Origin: Noviherbaspirillum sp. L7-7A
Lineage (GTDB): Bacteria > Pseudomonadota > Gammaproteobacteria > Burkholderiales > Burkholderiaceae_D
Length of the DNA: 64,000 nucleotides
Direction of reading: 5' to 3'
NCBI RefSeq assembly: GCF_019052805.1
Contig: NZ_JAHQRJ010000002.1
Coordinates: 434,001 to 498,000, forward strand
The position numbers and the translations under genes are program-made. This document shows, piece after piece, positions 18,690 to 27,048 of this stretch. Position 1 is the stretch's first letter, and each line of letters opens with the position of its first letter. The notes below the pieces were generated by a model. It did no database searches. It saw only the letters and a program-made list of their open reading frames with translations, and was not told the DNA's origin.

Positions 18690-18762
18690 GTCACCGTCCT
18701 GAACGGTAATGAGGGGTGGGGGTTTCCGCCCTTTTTGTTTGGTGCGTTGTTTGATCGGTGTC

Positions 18763-20193
18763 TTACAACGCCTCGGCACTTACCGGGCGACCGATTAGGT
18801 AACCCTGAAGGTAGTCGCAGCCCAGACTCTCCAGCACCGCTGCCTGGCCCTGCGATTCCACGCCTTCAGCCACCATGCGCACGTCCAAACTTTTCCCGAT
18901 ACCGATGATTGCCTGGACCAGTGCGCGTGCTCGGAGGTCGAATTCGATATTGCCAATGAAGGATCGGTCGATCTTGATGGATTGAATCTGATACCTGGTG
19001 AGGTAGCTCAGCGAAGAATAGCCAGTGCCGAAGTCATCCAGCGCGACTCTGACCCCCATCTCTGTCAAACGGCGTATGTTTGCGCTGGTGATGGCATCCT
19101 CTTCTACCATCATTCGCTCGGTCATCTCGATAACCAATAGATCAGGTGGCAGGCCAGCCGCATCCATGGCTGCCTGGACATCGTCGCAGAACTTGGGGTT
19201 CGCAAGCTGCAAAGGCGATGCATTGACGCTGACCACAATCGGAGTAGCACGCGTCCGGCGCCACTGGCTGGCTTGCTGACATGCTTCTTGCAAAACCCAG
19301 CGGCCAATATCCCTGATCAATCCGGATTCTTCTGCTACTGGAATAAACTGGTCTGGGTCGACGATCTCATTCCGATTATTTGTCCAGCGCAGCAATGCCT
19401 CGACAATGTGAATTTCGTTTGAGCCGGCACGCGCGATCGGCTGAAAGACAAGCGAAAACTCGTTACTTTCCAGGGCCTGTCGCAGTCTGCCTTCAATGAG
19501 CAAACTCTCGGCGGCGTGTGCCGCCATGTTTTGCCTGAAATGACGGTATCCCTGCCCACCCATTCCCTTGGCCGCGTACATCGCAGTGTGAGCGTACTGG
19601 ATAAGCTCGCCTGCTTCTGTAGCATCACCCGGAAAACAGGCAATACCAATACTAGCGGTGACTGAAACGCTCAGGCCTTCGAACTGGTGAGGGTAAGCAA
19701 GCTCTAAAACAAGTTGCTCCGCCAGCGCGTTCAGTGTAGTGCGATCCCTTTTGCCATGAACCACGACAACAAATTCATCTCCGCCGAAACGCCCGACAAT
19801 CCATTCTTGATCGGTAACAAATCGTTGAAGCCGCCGCCCAGCTGCAAGAAGCAAGCTGTCCCCTTTCTCATGTCCAAAACTGTTATTTATGCGACGGAAA
19901 TTGTCCAGATCAACAAACAGGACGGCGCAATCGTCAACGCCGCTTACGATCATTTCGTCCAAAGCACCGAAAATGTGATTTCGGTTTGGAAGGCTAGTAA
20001 CAGGGTCAAAATAGGAGACGGAACGGTCTGGACGAACTGCGAACGAGATATTGGAATGCTGCGGATGAAGAAGCGCATGGCTAGAGGAATAGTCGGGAGA
20101 TTGCTTCTGCACCAAGGCAAGAGACGGTGTCGCAAGATGGGAATAGCGTGGCTCGTTCCGAACCAAGTCAACCTGCTGCGCTGTTTTTCCCAT
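18763..20193 (-). CDS. Diguanylate cyclase/phosphodiesterase (GGDEF-EAL)
   Basis: A 476-residue cytoplasmic protein starting at ATG 20193 with AGGAAAGG upstream. The GGDEF domain (~60-215) has an intact RFGGDEF signature and LDNFRRINNSFGH. The EAL domain (~225-470) has VEALLRW, the metal-binding ITSAN-side MTERMMVE, DDFGTGYSS and AEGVES, so both activities are possible. No sensory domain precedes them apart from ~55 residues. Convergent with the HU gene. It adds c-di-GMP signalling to the island. Confidence 0.93.
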   Translation of the reverse strand: MGKTAQQVDLVRNEPRYSHLATPSLALVQKQSPDYSSSHALLHPQHSNISFAVRPDRSVSYFDPVTSLPNRNHIFGALDEMIVSGVDDCAVLFVDLDNFRRINNSFGHEKGDSLLLAAGRRLQRFVTDQEWIVGRFGGDEFVVVVHGKRDRTTLNALAEQLVLELAYPHQFEGLSVSVTASIGIACFPGDATEAGELIQYAHTAMYAAKGMGGQGYRHFRQNMAAHAAESLLIEGRLRQALESNEFSLVFQPIARAGSNEIHIVEALLRWTNNRNEIVDPDQFIPVAEESGLIRDIGRWVLQEACQQASQWRRTRATPIVVSVNASPLQLANPKFCDDVQAAMDAAGLPPDLLVIEMTERMMVEEDAITSANIRRLTEMGVRVALDDFGTGYSSLSYLTRYQIQSIKIDRSFIGNIEFDLRARALVQAIIGIGKSLDVRMVAEGVESQGQAAVLESLGCDYLQGYLIGRPVSAEAL

Positions 20194-20375
20194 GGTGCCT
20201 TTCCTATATCCGATTGAGGTCTGAAGCAATTTGAAACTAATAGTGATGCACAACAATACTATTGTACCGTATAAATATACTGTCCATATTACCTATAGAG
20301 GTTATGAATTAAAATTGCGATGAATGCGGAAAAACGGTGAGGTGTGAGGTGGCTCTTACACTGCTGCTGGCGCTG

Positions 20376-20407
20376 AAAGAGAACCCGCGGAAAGATGTCC
20401 GCGGGGT
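20376..20407 (-). terminator. Rho-independent terminator
   Basis: On the minus strand CCCGCGGA and TCCGCGGG form a perfect 8-bp stem with a 6-base loop, followed by TTCTCTTT. It ends the SSB-like/DUF736-like gene. Confidence 0.82.
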
Positions 20408-20427
20408 CGGTTAAGTTGAGACAACGG

Positions 20428-20916
20428 TCAGACGAAATCGAAGTCAGGAGCTTCGACGCCAGTTCTGGCCGGTGATTTCTGCTGCTGTGCTGGCGGAGCG
20501 CTTTGGGGCGCCGCACTAGCTGATGAAGCGTTGATGGTAGTACTGCCGGTGTTCGACTTTTCCGAAATGGCCAAGGACAGATACGGCTTACCGGAGCCAT
20601 TAGCGGTTTTCTTCCAAGCTGCCAGACGGAGTTCGCGTTCGAAACCGAACGTGCCTGCGTAGGCCGGCAGCTTGTCGTTGGCCGATTCCTTTTCCTTGAA
20701 CAGTGCAGCCGAGATGCCGCCGATGCTCAGAGAATAGAAATTTTTGCCGTCCTTATTCTTCAGCCATGCGGAGACCTCCAGACGAAGTTTTGCGCCGTCC
20801 TTTTTGTCGTCGAGCGAGAATTCCACGAAGCCTTCTAGGACAGGCTTGCCTTGTCTAGGGTTAATGACCGGGAACAGCGAGCCAGTAGCGTTCTTGAGAA
20901 TGAGAGCGATAGTCAT
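20428..20916 (-). CDS. DUF736-like / SSB-like island protein
   Basis: A 162-residue protein. The AAWKKT...GKPYLSLAI segment (~100-118) matches the AWKKT-YLSV signature of DUF736 proteins of plasmids and integrative elements. A disordered Ser/Ala/Gln/Pro tail ends EAPDFDFV, an acidic-hydrophobic tip similar in kind to the C-terminal peptide of SSB. An OB-like ssDNA-binding role is therefore plausible but unproven. AGGTCC lies nine bases before ATG 20916. Confidence 0.6.
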   Translation of the reverse strand: MTIALILKNATGSLFPVINPRQGKPVLEGFVEFSLDDKKDGAKLRLEVSAWLKNKDGKNFYSLSIGGISAALFKEKESANDKLPAYAGTFGFERELRLAAWKKTANGSGKPYLSLAISEKSNTGSTTINASSASAAPQSAPPAQQQKSPARTGVEAPDFDFV

Positions 20917-21146
20917 GATTGGGACCTAAGTTGATTTGCGTTGAGAAAAGACCAGGCAGTTTTGCGATTATTCTGGTGATCGGTAATGACCCGCATCGGT
21001 TTATAACTTTCCATTGAAAACTGACACAAACCAGGCGCCGCAGATAATACCGCGATATGTAATATCACTACAATTAAGATTGCAGTTCGGTGTTGTAAAT
21101 TTTTTTAATACATTGGCTAAGTTTGAAGTGCCATCACAATAAGGCC

Positions 21147-21460
21147 TGCCCTTGAAGATGCACAGATACAGGTCGTACTGAAGTTGCTACGCCTGCAACG
21201 GCCAGTTAGCGCGAGCCGATTCCAGGTACTTGAAGACCGGTTCTTCTCTGCCTTTGGGGTAAGTGATTAAGCCCGCGTAGCGCGTTTTGCTACCTTTTGC
21301 GCATGCGTGGATGGCCAGTATCAGCACGCTCTGGTAATCAACATCGTCCCCAGTTCAAGAGCACTGTGCAAGCCAAAATGCATCTGCAAACAGTTTTTTC
21401 ACCACGCGTAGACATGGCTTAGCATCCTGCGTCCAATCGTGGCTGCCTGCTCCTCCAATG
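21147..21460 (-). pseudogene. Degraded internal fragment of a second polB
   Basis: This stretch aligns without large gaps to 8071-8383 inside the intact polB (residues ~560-663). Shared blocks include CTTGAAGATGC-CAGATACAG, CGAGCCGATTCCAG, CCCGCGTAGCG and AGAGCACT-T-CAAGCCAAA. Many substitutions and stops destroy the frame. It lies between the DUF736-like gene and the integrase and is a relic of an older polB copy or of rearrangement. Confidence 0.8.
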
Positions 21461-21554
21461 AACGTTAAACGGTCACAAATTTCTCTGGCGTTAATTCGAT
21501 GGTAGCATTGTTTTGTGAACTTTCTTTTCGATTGGGATGCAAGGGAGGATGTAA

Positions 21555-22604
21555 ATGACGAGAAACCTAACACTCTTCGACATTGATGCCGGGCAGACCG
21601 AAGAAGCATTGAACAACAGCTTTGAAGCTTGGCTCGCGCATCGCCAGACATCGCGGTCTCGTGCTAAGAGCGAACGTGCATTGTCAGCGGAGTCAATGAA
21701 CGTTTATCGGGAGATGTGGCAAGCATTTGCGAAATTTTGCGCCGAGCGCAGCCTTCTTTTGGCCGATGTAACTGTCTCCGATCTCGAAACCTTCTTAACG
21801 ATACGCGGTAGCGGGCCGGATCCAGAGCATCCACGGCAGACGACGCATGGCAGCTATCTGTCTCCCCGTTATGCAAACCGTTATCTAGTGCTGATTCAAC
21901 GCATCACCCAGTTTCAGGCAAAGCTTGATGGCGAAGAAGCGAACCGGGCCGCAGCCCTATTACGTGAGCGCCCCGAATATAAATATGCGGAAGCCGCCGA
22001 CAAGGATCCGCCACCCGATTATCTCGACGAAATGCAGGCAAGGGTACTGATTGCACATCTGACCCGCGCGCCGCAGCCGGACAGCAAGGAAAAAATGACT
22101 TGGAAAACGGTGCGAGACCGCACCGCCGTTGCATTGATGCTAGGTGCTGGTCTGGCGCCCGGCGATATTCGCAGCCTGAAAATGGATGGCGTCATCACAA
22201 CGGGCGGGCGGCGTGCTGGCGTACCGTGGAAACTTGCGATTGAAGGCAATGGCAATTCGCCCGCGCGGGAAACCCCAGTGGCGGACTGGGCGGGCCGCCA
22301 GCTCGCGTTCTGGCTTCGCATACGGGCTCAACAAGTTATTCCTGGAAATTACGTGTTTCCATCAACGATGAGTGGCACGCAGTGGTCACATACCCGCTGC
22401 TTCGAAGCCAGCCGGGACGTTCTCGAATCGGCGAAGATCGGCAAGGACGCCGGCGGGCTGTTTAAGCTGCGCCACACCTTCGCGCTACGGCAACTGCGTA
22501 AAGGGAAAACTGAAGAAGAGGTGGCGCGCTGGCTGGGCTTGCTAGACATCAACAGTATGGTGCGGTACCGTCGTATCGTGTTGAGTTATCAAGACGTTGT
22601 TTAG
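21555..22604 (+). CDS. Site-specific integrase, divergent tyrosine-recombinase family
   Basis: A 349-residue protein with an N-terminal SAM-like/core-binding domain (~20-125, SAESMNVYREMWQAFAKFC) and a catalytic-type C-terminal domain. The LRHTFA box and the terminal tyrosine (VRYRRI) are present, with spacing as in XerC/D-type enzymes. Expected catalytic residues are altered: the first box reads GAGLAPGDIRSL where GLR is usual, F precedes KLRHTF where His is usual, and WLGLLD replaces LGH. GGGAGGAT precedes ATG 21555. It is the last clear island gene and marks the probable right junction. Confidence 0.85.
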   Translation: MTRNLTLFDIDAGQTEEALNNSFEAWLAHRQTSRSRAKSERALSAESMNVYREMWQAFAKFCAERSLLLADVTVSDLETFLTIRGSGPDPEHPRQTTHGSYLSPRYANRYLVLIQRITQFQAKLDGEEANRAAALLRERPEYKYAEAADKDPPPDYLDEMQARVLIAHLTRAPQPDSKEKMTWKTVRDRTAVALMLGAGLAPGDIRSLKMDGVITTGGRRAGVPWKLAIEGNGNSPARETPVADWAGRQLAFWLRIRAQQVIPGNYVFPSTMSGTQWSHTRCFEASRDVLESAKIGKDAGGLFKLRHTFALRQLRKGKTEEEVARWLGLLDINSMVRYRRIVLSYQDVV

Positions 22605-22727
22605 GTCCGTTGAATAACGCATATGTTCGCCTCGTATTGTTTAATGTCCCTATTCAACGCCTAGCCTTTGCGCAAATCGTCACTGATGCCGCGTGGGCGC
22701 CCCCTTCATAAGTCACTTGGTGCAAAA

Positions 22728-22871
22728 ATGACTATTCCGTATTTCACTGCATCGGATAAAGTCATGCGAAAAATGATCATGCTGGCGTTAGCCAGCTTTT
22801 TATGGAAGCAGGTCCAAAAGCGCATGGGTCGGGGTGCCGTCCCTCAGCGGATGCCACGTCGCTGGCGTTAA
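22728..22871 (+). CDS. Possible small basic protein (47 aa)
   Basis: ATG 22728 opens a 47-residue peptide (MTIPYFTASDKVMRKMIMLA) with one hydrophobic segment and an Arg-rich end. The frame is open back to 22668. No clear ribosome site and no recognised family. It lies just beyond the integrase where the island junction should be. Confidence 0.3.
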   Translation: MTIPYFTASDKVMRKMIMLALASFLWKQVQKRMGRGAVPQRMPRRWR

Positions 22872-22900
22872 GGTCCAAGTATGTCCATGTCGCTGAAGAA

Positions 22901-23563
22901 TCATGCAGCACGTGTGCTTAGTTGAGACAAGGAAGCAACCAAGTCAGCGAAACGCTGGCCTTGCACCAGAACGTGCTGCCGAAGCAGATTAGCAGTTAAG
23001 TCGCCGTCTCCGGCCAAAATTGCATTGACGACCTGCTCATGTTCCGAAAACGAGGTGGGAAGCCGATTGCGCACCCGTAATTGCAGACGACGATAAGGTC
23101 GCAGCCTTCGGTGCAGCGCACGGGCCTGCTCCGCCAGAAAAGTGTTATGGCTGCCGGTATATATTACGTCGTGAAACTGTTCATTTTTGTAGTAGTAAGC
23201 GTCGGCATCACCTGCCAAACAAGCTTGGCGGCAGGCTTCGTGCGCTAATTTGAGTGTGTCGTGGTCTGTGGCAGACATGCGGCGTGCGGCAAGTCTGCCG
23301 CACATGGCCTCTAATTCGGCCATGACATCAAACATTTCAACTAGTTGCTCTGGAGCCGCTTTGGCCACGATCGCACCGCGTCGTGGCCGTATCACGACCA
23401 GCCCCATGGATGCGAGTTGAATGAGCGCCTCGCGTATCGGCGTGCGCGACACATCGAAACGCTTGGCAAGTTCCGTTTCATCCAGATGATCTCCCGGGCG
23501 GAACACGCCGGTGGCAATCAAATCTTCTATTGCGTCGCGGAGCAAGTGAGATCGGTTTGCCAT
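22901..23563 (-). CDS. GntR-family transcriptional regulator (FadR/FCD subfamily)
   Basis: A winged helix-turn-helix (~1-70, LLRDAIEDLIATGVFRPGD, FDVSRTPIREALIQL) is joined to an FCD ligand-binding domain (~75-215) with the usual metal-site pattern (D in EMFDVMAELE, H in NEQFHDVI, H in FSEHEQ). It probably senses an organic acid. ATG 23563 is preferred over ATG 23638 because a palindromic TGTATACA overlaps the upstream ATG and would be its operator. Confidence 0.87.
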   Translation of the reverse strand: MANRSHLLRDAIEDLIATGVFRPGDHLDETELAKRFDVSRTPIREALIQLASMGLVVIRPRRGAIVAKAAPEQLVEMFDVMAELEAMCGRLAARRMSATDHDTLKLAHEACRQACLAGDADAYYYKNEQFHDVIYTGSHNTFLAEQARALHRRLRPYRRLQLRVRNRLPTSFSEHEQVVNAILAGDGDLTANLLRQHVLVQGQRFADLVASLSQLSTRAA

Positions 23564-23637
23564 GGGAAACTTAGAAAAGCCATTATGAAGACTTTTGTCG
23601 ACAGAGAAAGCAACATGGTATTTGCTAAGCTCGATCA

Positions 23638-23645
23638 TGTATACA
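23638..23645. promoter_or_regulatory. Likely GntR/FCD operator (autoregulation)
   Basis: The perfect palindrome TGTATACA, flanked as ATGTATACAAAA, lies about 75 bases upstream of the preferred start of the GntR gene. Regulators of this subfamily bind short GT-AC palindromes and often control their own gene. The assignment is an inference from position and symmetry. Confidence 0.45.
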
Positions 23646-23907
23646 AAAACCGGGGCGGAATGATGGCCTTAACTATTTTTCCTTCAAGTTCGTACAATTT
23701 GTTACTTCAAAGCCATTAATGATGATAAGCAATTAAATGGGAATATACCATTCTCAAGACTGTTGGCATGAGTAGACGTTCAAGGCTGTCAGCATCACTT
23801 TGCACTAGACCACGGTGCAAGGCTTGCTAACTGTTCCGCTGGTTACACAGCCCATGAAATACATAGACGCATCGCATCAGCTACCTTGGTAGAGAAAGCA
23901 ATACAAC
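23646..23907. other. Intergenic region without a gene
   Basis: About 260 bases between the GntR regulator and the terminator of the large GGDEF-EAL gene. A+T-rich at its left end. No ORF with a ribosome site and no strong hairpin beyond the terminator at its right edge. Confidence 0.4.
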
Positions 23908-23930
23908 ATAAAAGGCGCTACACGGCGCCA
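23908..23930 (-). terminator. Rho-independent terminator
   Basis: On the minus strand GGCGC and GCGCC pair around CGTGTA and are followed by TTTT. It lies 19 bases past the stop of the 7TMR-GGDEF-EAL gene. Confidence 0.75.
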
Positions 23931-23948
23931 TCTAGCATGGTTTCTTCT

Positions 23949-26939
23949 TTACTTCGACAGTAACATCCCATCGGAGGAGATGAGTGTGATTCCTGCTGGA
24001 AGGGGAATTGGCGTCTCAGTCAGAATACTAAGCGTTTTCGCATAGCTTTTCAGCTCGCTGTTTTGGATAAAGGCTGCTGAAGACTCAGCGGCAAGAATAC
24101 TAGCGGACGACTGCGGGCGAGATACGGCGTAACCTTGAACATAGTCAACGCCGATTTCAACTAAGGTCTGCACAGTAGCATTATCTTCTGCCCATTCGGC
24201 GATGGTTTTCATGCCAAGATTGCCAGCAAGGTTGACGATGGCTTCGACGATGGCCACATTCGCCGGATGCGCATTCATGTTCACGATGAAGTTGCCATCA
24301 ATCTTTAACACGTCTGCCGGCAAGTCCTTTAGATAGGAAAAGGAAGTGTAACCAGCGCCGAAATCATCCAGCGCGATTTTCACACCATAGCTGCGCACAC
24401 GGTCAATGAAGCGCCGCGTATTTTCCAGGTCGTGCAGAGCGACGCTTTCCGTAATTTCGAGACAAAGAAGACTAGCCGAATGCCTGTTTTTCTCCAACAT
24501 GTCAAAAGCGTCCAGCACAAAACGCTCATCGTTTAATGACGCGCCGCTCAGATTCATGCAAATGAACTGCGTGCGGGTCAATTCCTTATGGTGGACACTG
24601 GCCCATTCTAGGGTTGTGGCCAGTACCCAGCGGTCTATCATTCCTATCCTCCCGCTGCTTTCGGCTGCGGGAATGATGCGACCGGCAGGAATGATGCTGC
24701 CGTCCTGATCACGCATGCGAAGCAGGACCTCAAAGTTAAGCGACTCGTGCGGACTTTTGAGCGACATGATGGGCTGCATTTCGAGAAACAGTCCTTCAGG
24801 TGCTCCCGAACTGGATATTTTTTCCACCAAGCTCAATTCTGCTTCGCGCTCACGGAAAGCTTTGGCATTCTTCTCATACACGACTAAGCCATTGCTTCCA
24901 GCCTTTGCCTCGCGACAGGCACGATCAGCAGTCGAGACCGCATCCTTTATCTTTGTGCCGGGATCGACCTCGATTAACCCAATAGACCCGCGCACCTGAA
25001 ATGCCTTGTCGCCCAAATGATAAGGCCCCGTGCCCAAGCTATCCACCAGCCCCCGGCAAACCCAAACCGCCACGGCCACTGGCGTATTTGGAAAGACAAT
25101 TACAAATTCGTCCCCACCGACGCGGCCCACTCTTTGCTCGCCCGTTAGCATGGCGTTGATGCGATCGCATACTTGCTTCAACACTTCATCGCCTGCTGCG
25201 TGACCGTAAAGATCATTGATCAACTTAAATCGATCGAGATCGAGATAGGCAAGCATGGTCGGCGCTGCCTTTGTATTCTCACGCAGTGTGACTTCAAGCA
25301 ACGCATCGATGCCGCGTCGATTCAGCACCTTTGTCAAAGGATCGTTATTGGCCATGAACTGCAATTCTTCTGTGGCCTTTGCCCGGGCGGTGATGTCTTG
25401 CAACGAGCCATCGATTTTGCCCCTCGCCAGCGTTGCCTTCACCAGGAAGCGTTTGCGCTCTCCTGGAAAATTACCATTGCAGCCGATTTCCAAGTCGCCA
25501 TTATGGCTGTTGGTAACCATGCGGTGAAGGCTTGACCACGCGCCCTTGTCGAAATAAGTGGACCATTCATCATTGCCTAACTTGATTTCTTGTACACCTA
25601 GCATGTTGCGCAATGCTGGATTGACTGCAACGAATTTTCCCGTCAGGTCGAGAGTAAATAGGCCGATAGGCATGGCATTGTATGTTTCCCTCAATTCGGT
25701 CTGTGCCTCAACCCACTGTTGATGCTTCATTCGTAACTGCGCTGCAATCGCTAGCGCAGCCAAAAGGCTCGACGACAAGGATGCTGTAACAAAATTTACT
25801 GTACCAATCAGGCCCTTGAGCCCTGCGGCAGCTGATATCACTTCATAAAGGCTGGAAATGAGCGTAATGGAAAGCGAAGCGGTGTACCAGATCGCGACAG
25901 GCGTGATGCGAAAGACGAGAATGCGGGTCAGGAAAAACACCAGGACCACAGTACCAAAAGCCGTAAAGGCCCATAACATCGGAAGGAAAGTCTTGTATGA
26001 CAGAAGGGCTCCGCCTATCAACAACGGCACACACATCAACTCGGTAACCTTAAGCACATACGAATGCCCCAGCTTGTTCAACTCGTCGCGGAACAATGTG
26101 CGAAACAGAGTAAAAGTTAACACGTAATACAAGGCCAAGCTTACCGAACGTCCGCGCGTCATCCAGTCGAGCGGAACGGTGTGCCCCAGCCATTGCGCAT
26201 CCCAACCAGAAGACAATGCTGCCATGCGCAGATTCATCAACAACCATGCGGCGAACAGAAGGTAAGTGCTTTCCCGGTTAATGATAGCGGTGACAACGAC
26301 GAACATGGCTAGCACAAGTAATCCGCCGTCCAGCAGTCCGGAGTAACGTTCGAAAGCACGTGCCGCATAACGCAATTCCGAGGTGGACCATTCAGCCACC
26401 TCCAGCCTAGCTGGACCCACAAACTCTTGCTTGCAAAGCACTTTCCGGGGTGCGACTATTTTTCCCAATTGCAACACAAAGCCCGCCCTTACCAGCGCCA
26501 TGTCGCCGGCAACTTCGCTACGATTGGCGTTTCCTAATTCCGTCAGCGACTGCGCATCCCAGCAGCTAATGGCAGTGCTATGCCGGGACGGGAATTCGAT
26601 CGCAATCGGCATCCCATCGACATTAGGTTTAACTTCAAAGCTGAGCCAGAACGGCTGCTCGGACAAGCGGGTATCGAAGTATTGGCGACTAGCCTGCTGG
26701 CTGACCAGTTGTCTCGCTTCAGGCAAAGACAATTGCCCCGACGTTTGTTCAAGGACGCGAAACGCTACTTGTTGGGCGCCCGCCGTTGAGTAGTGTGGCT
26801 CCCAGAAGAGCAGTGCAACCAGCGATAGCAAGGCTATCGCTGCAGGCAACACGTAGGCAGAAAGGCGATAAAGCAGGGATTCCAGCCACAGGCACGCAAA
26901 GACTTTACGTGCTGGCTCCGTTATCGAAGAAATAGTCAT
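23949..26939 (-). CDS. 7TMR-DISM/PAS/GGDEF/EAL signalling protein
   Basis: A 996-residue membrane protein. An N-terminal membrane segment (~20-45) is followed by a periplasmic domain (~55-190), a seven-helix 7TM block (~200-400), a PAS domain (~410-525, AMPIGLFTLDLTGKFVAVN), GGDEF (~530-690) and EAL (~710-950). The RVGGDEF signature is intact. The EAL signature reads FEVLLRM (EVL), while EITES, DDFGAGYTS and the late glutamate region AEWAED are kept. It should turn an external signal into a change in c-di-GMP. ATG 26939 is preferred to GTG 26975; AGGGAA lies somewhat far upstream. Confidence 0.92.
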   Translation of the reverse strand: MTISSITEPARKVFACLWLESLLYRLSAYVLPAAIALLSLVALLFWEPHYSTAGAQQVAFRVLEQTSGQLSLPEARQLVSQQASRQYFDTRLSEQPFWLSFEVKPNVDGMPIAIEFPSRHSTAISCWDAQSLTELGNANRSEVAGDMALVRAGFVLQLGKIVAPRKVLCKQEFVGPARLEVAEWSTSELRYAARAFERYSGLLDGGLLVLAMFVVVTAIINRESTYLLFAAWLLMNLRMAALSSGWDAQWLGHTVPLDWMTRGRSVSLALYYVLTFTLFRTLFRDELNKLGHSYVLKVTELMCVPLLIGGALLSYKTFLPMLWAFTAFGTVVLVFFLTRILVFRITPVAIWYTASLSITLISSLYEVISAAAGLKGLIGTVNFVTASLSSSLLAALAIAAQLRMKHQQWVEAQTELRETYNAMPIGLFTLDLTGKFVAVNPALRNMLGVQEIKLGNDEWSTYFDKGAWSSLHRMVTNSHNGDLEIGCNGNFPGERKRFLVKATLARGKIDGSLQDITARAKATEELQFMANNDPLTKVLNRRGIDALLEVTLRENTKAAPTMLAYLDLDRFKLINDLYGHAAGDEVLKQVCDRINAMLTGEQRVGRVGGDEFVIVFPNTPVAVAVWVCRGLVDSLGTGPYHLGDKAFQVRGSIGLIEVDPGTKIKDAVSTADRACREAKAGSNGLVVYEKNAKAFREREAELSLVEKISSSGAPEGLFLEMQPIMSLKSPHESLNFEVLLRMRDQDGSIIPAGRIIPAAESSGRIGMIDRWVLATTLEWASVHHKELTRTQFICMNLSGASLNDERFVLDAFDMLEKNRHSASLLCLEITESVALHDLENTRRFIDRVRSYGVKIALDDFGAGYTSFSYLKDLPADVLKIDGNFIVNMNAHPANVAIVEAIVNLAGNLGMKTIAEWAEDNATVQTLVEIGVDYVQGYAVSRPQSSASILAAESSAAFIQNSELKSYAKTLSILTETPIPLPAGITLISSDGMLLSK

Positions 26940-27048
26940 CTTTTTATTATTCCCTGTGTAACAGAAACGCAACACGACTATTTAGTCGCATCAATATTTC
27001 CACAGGGTAACTTAATTGACTATTGAAGTAAAGAACTAGAATTTGCGG

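Noticed and set aside
18705-18742. Possible terminator after the HU-like gene.
   Set aside because: A G-rich run followed by GCCCTTTTTG suggests one, but the stem pairs poorly, so it was not listed as a feature.
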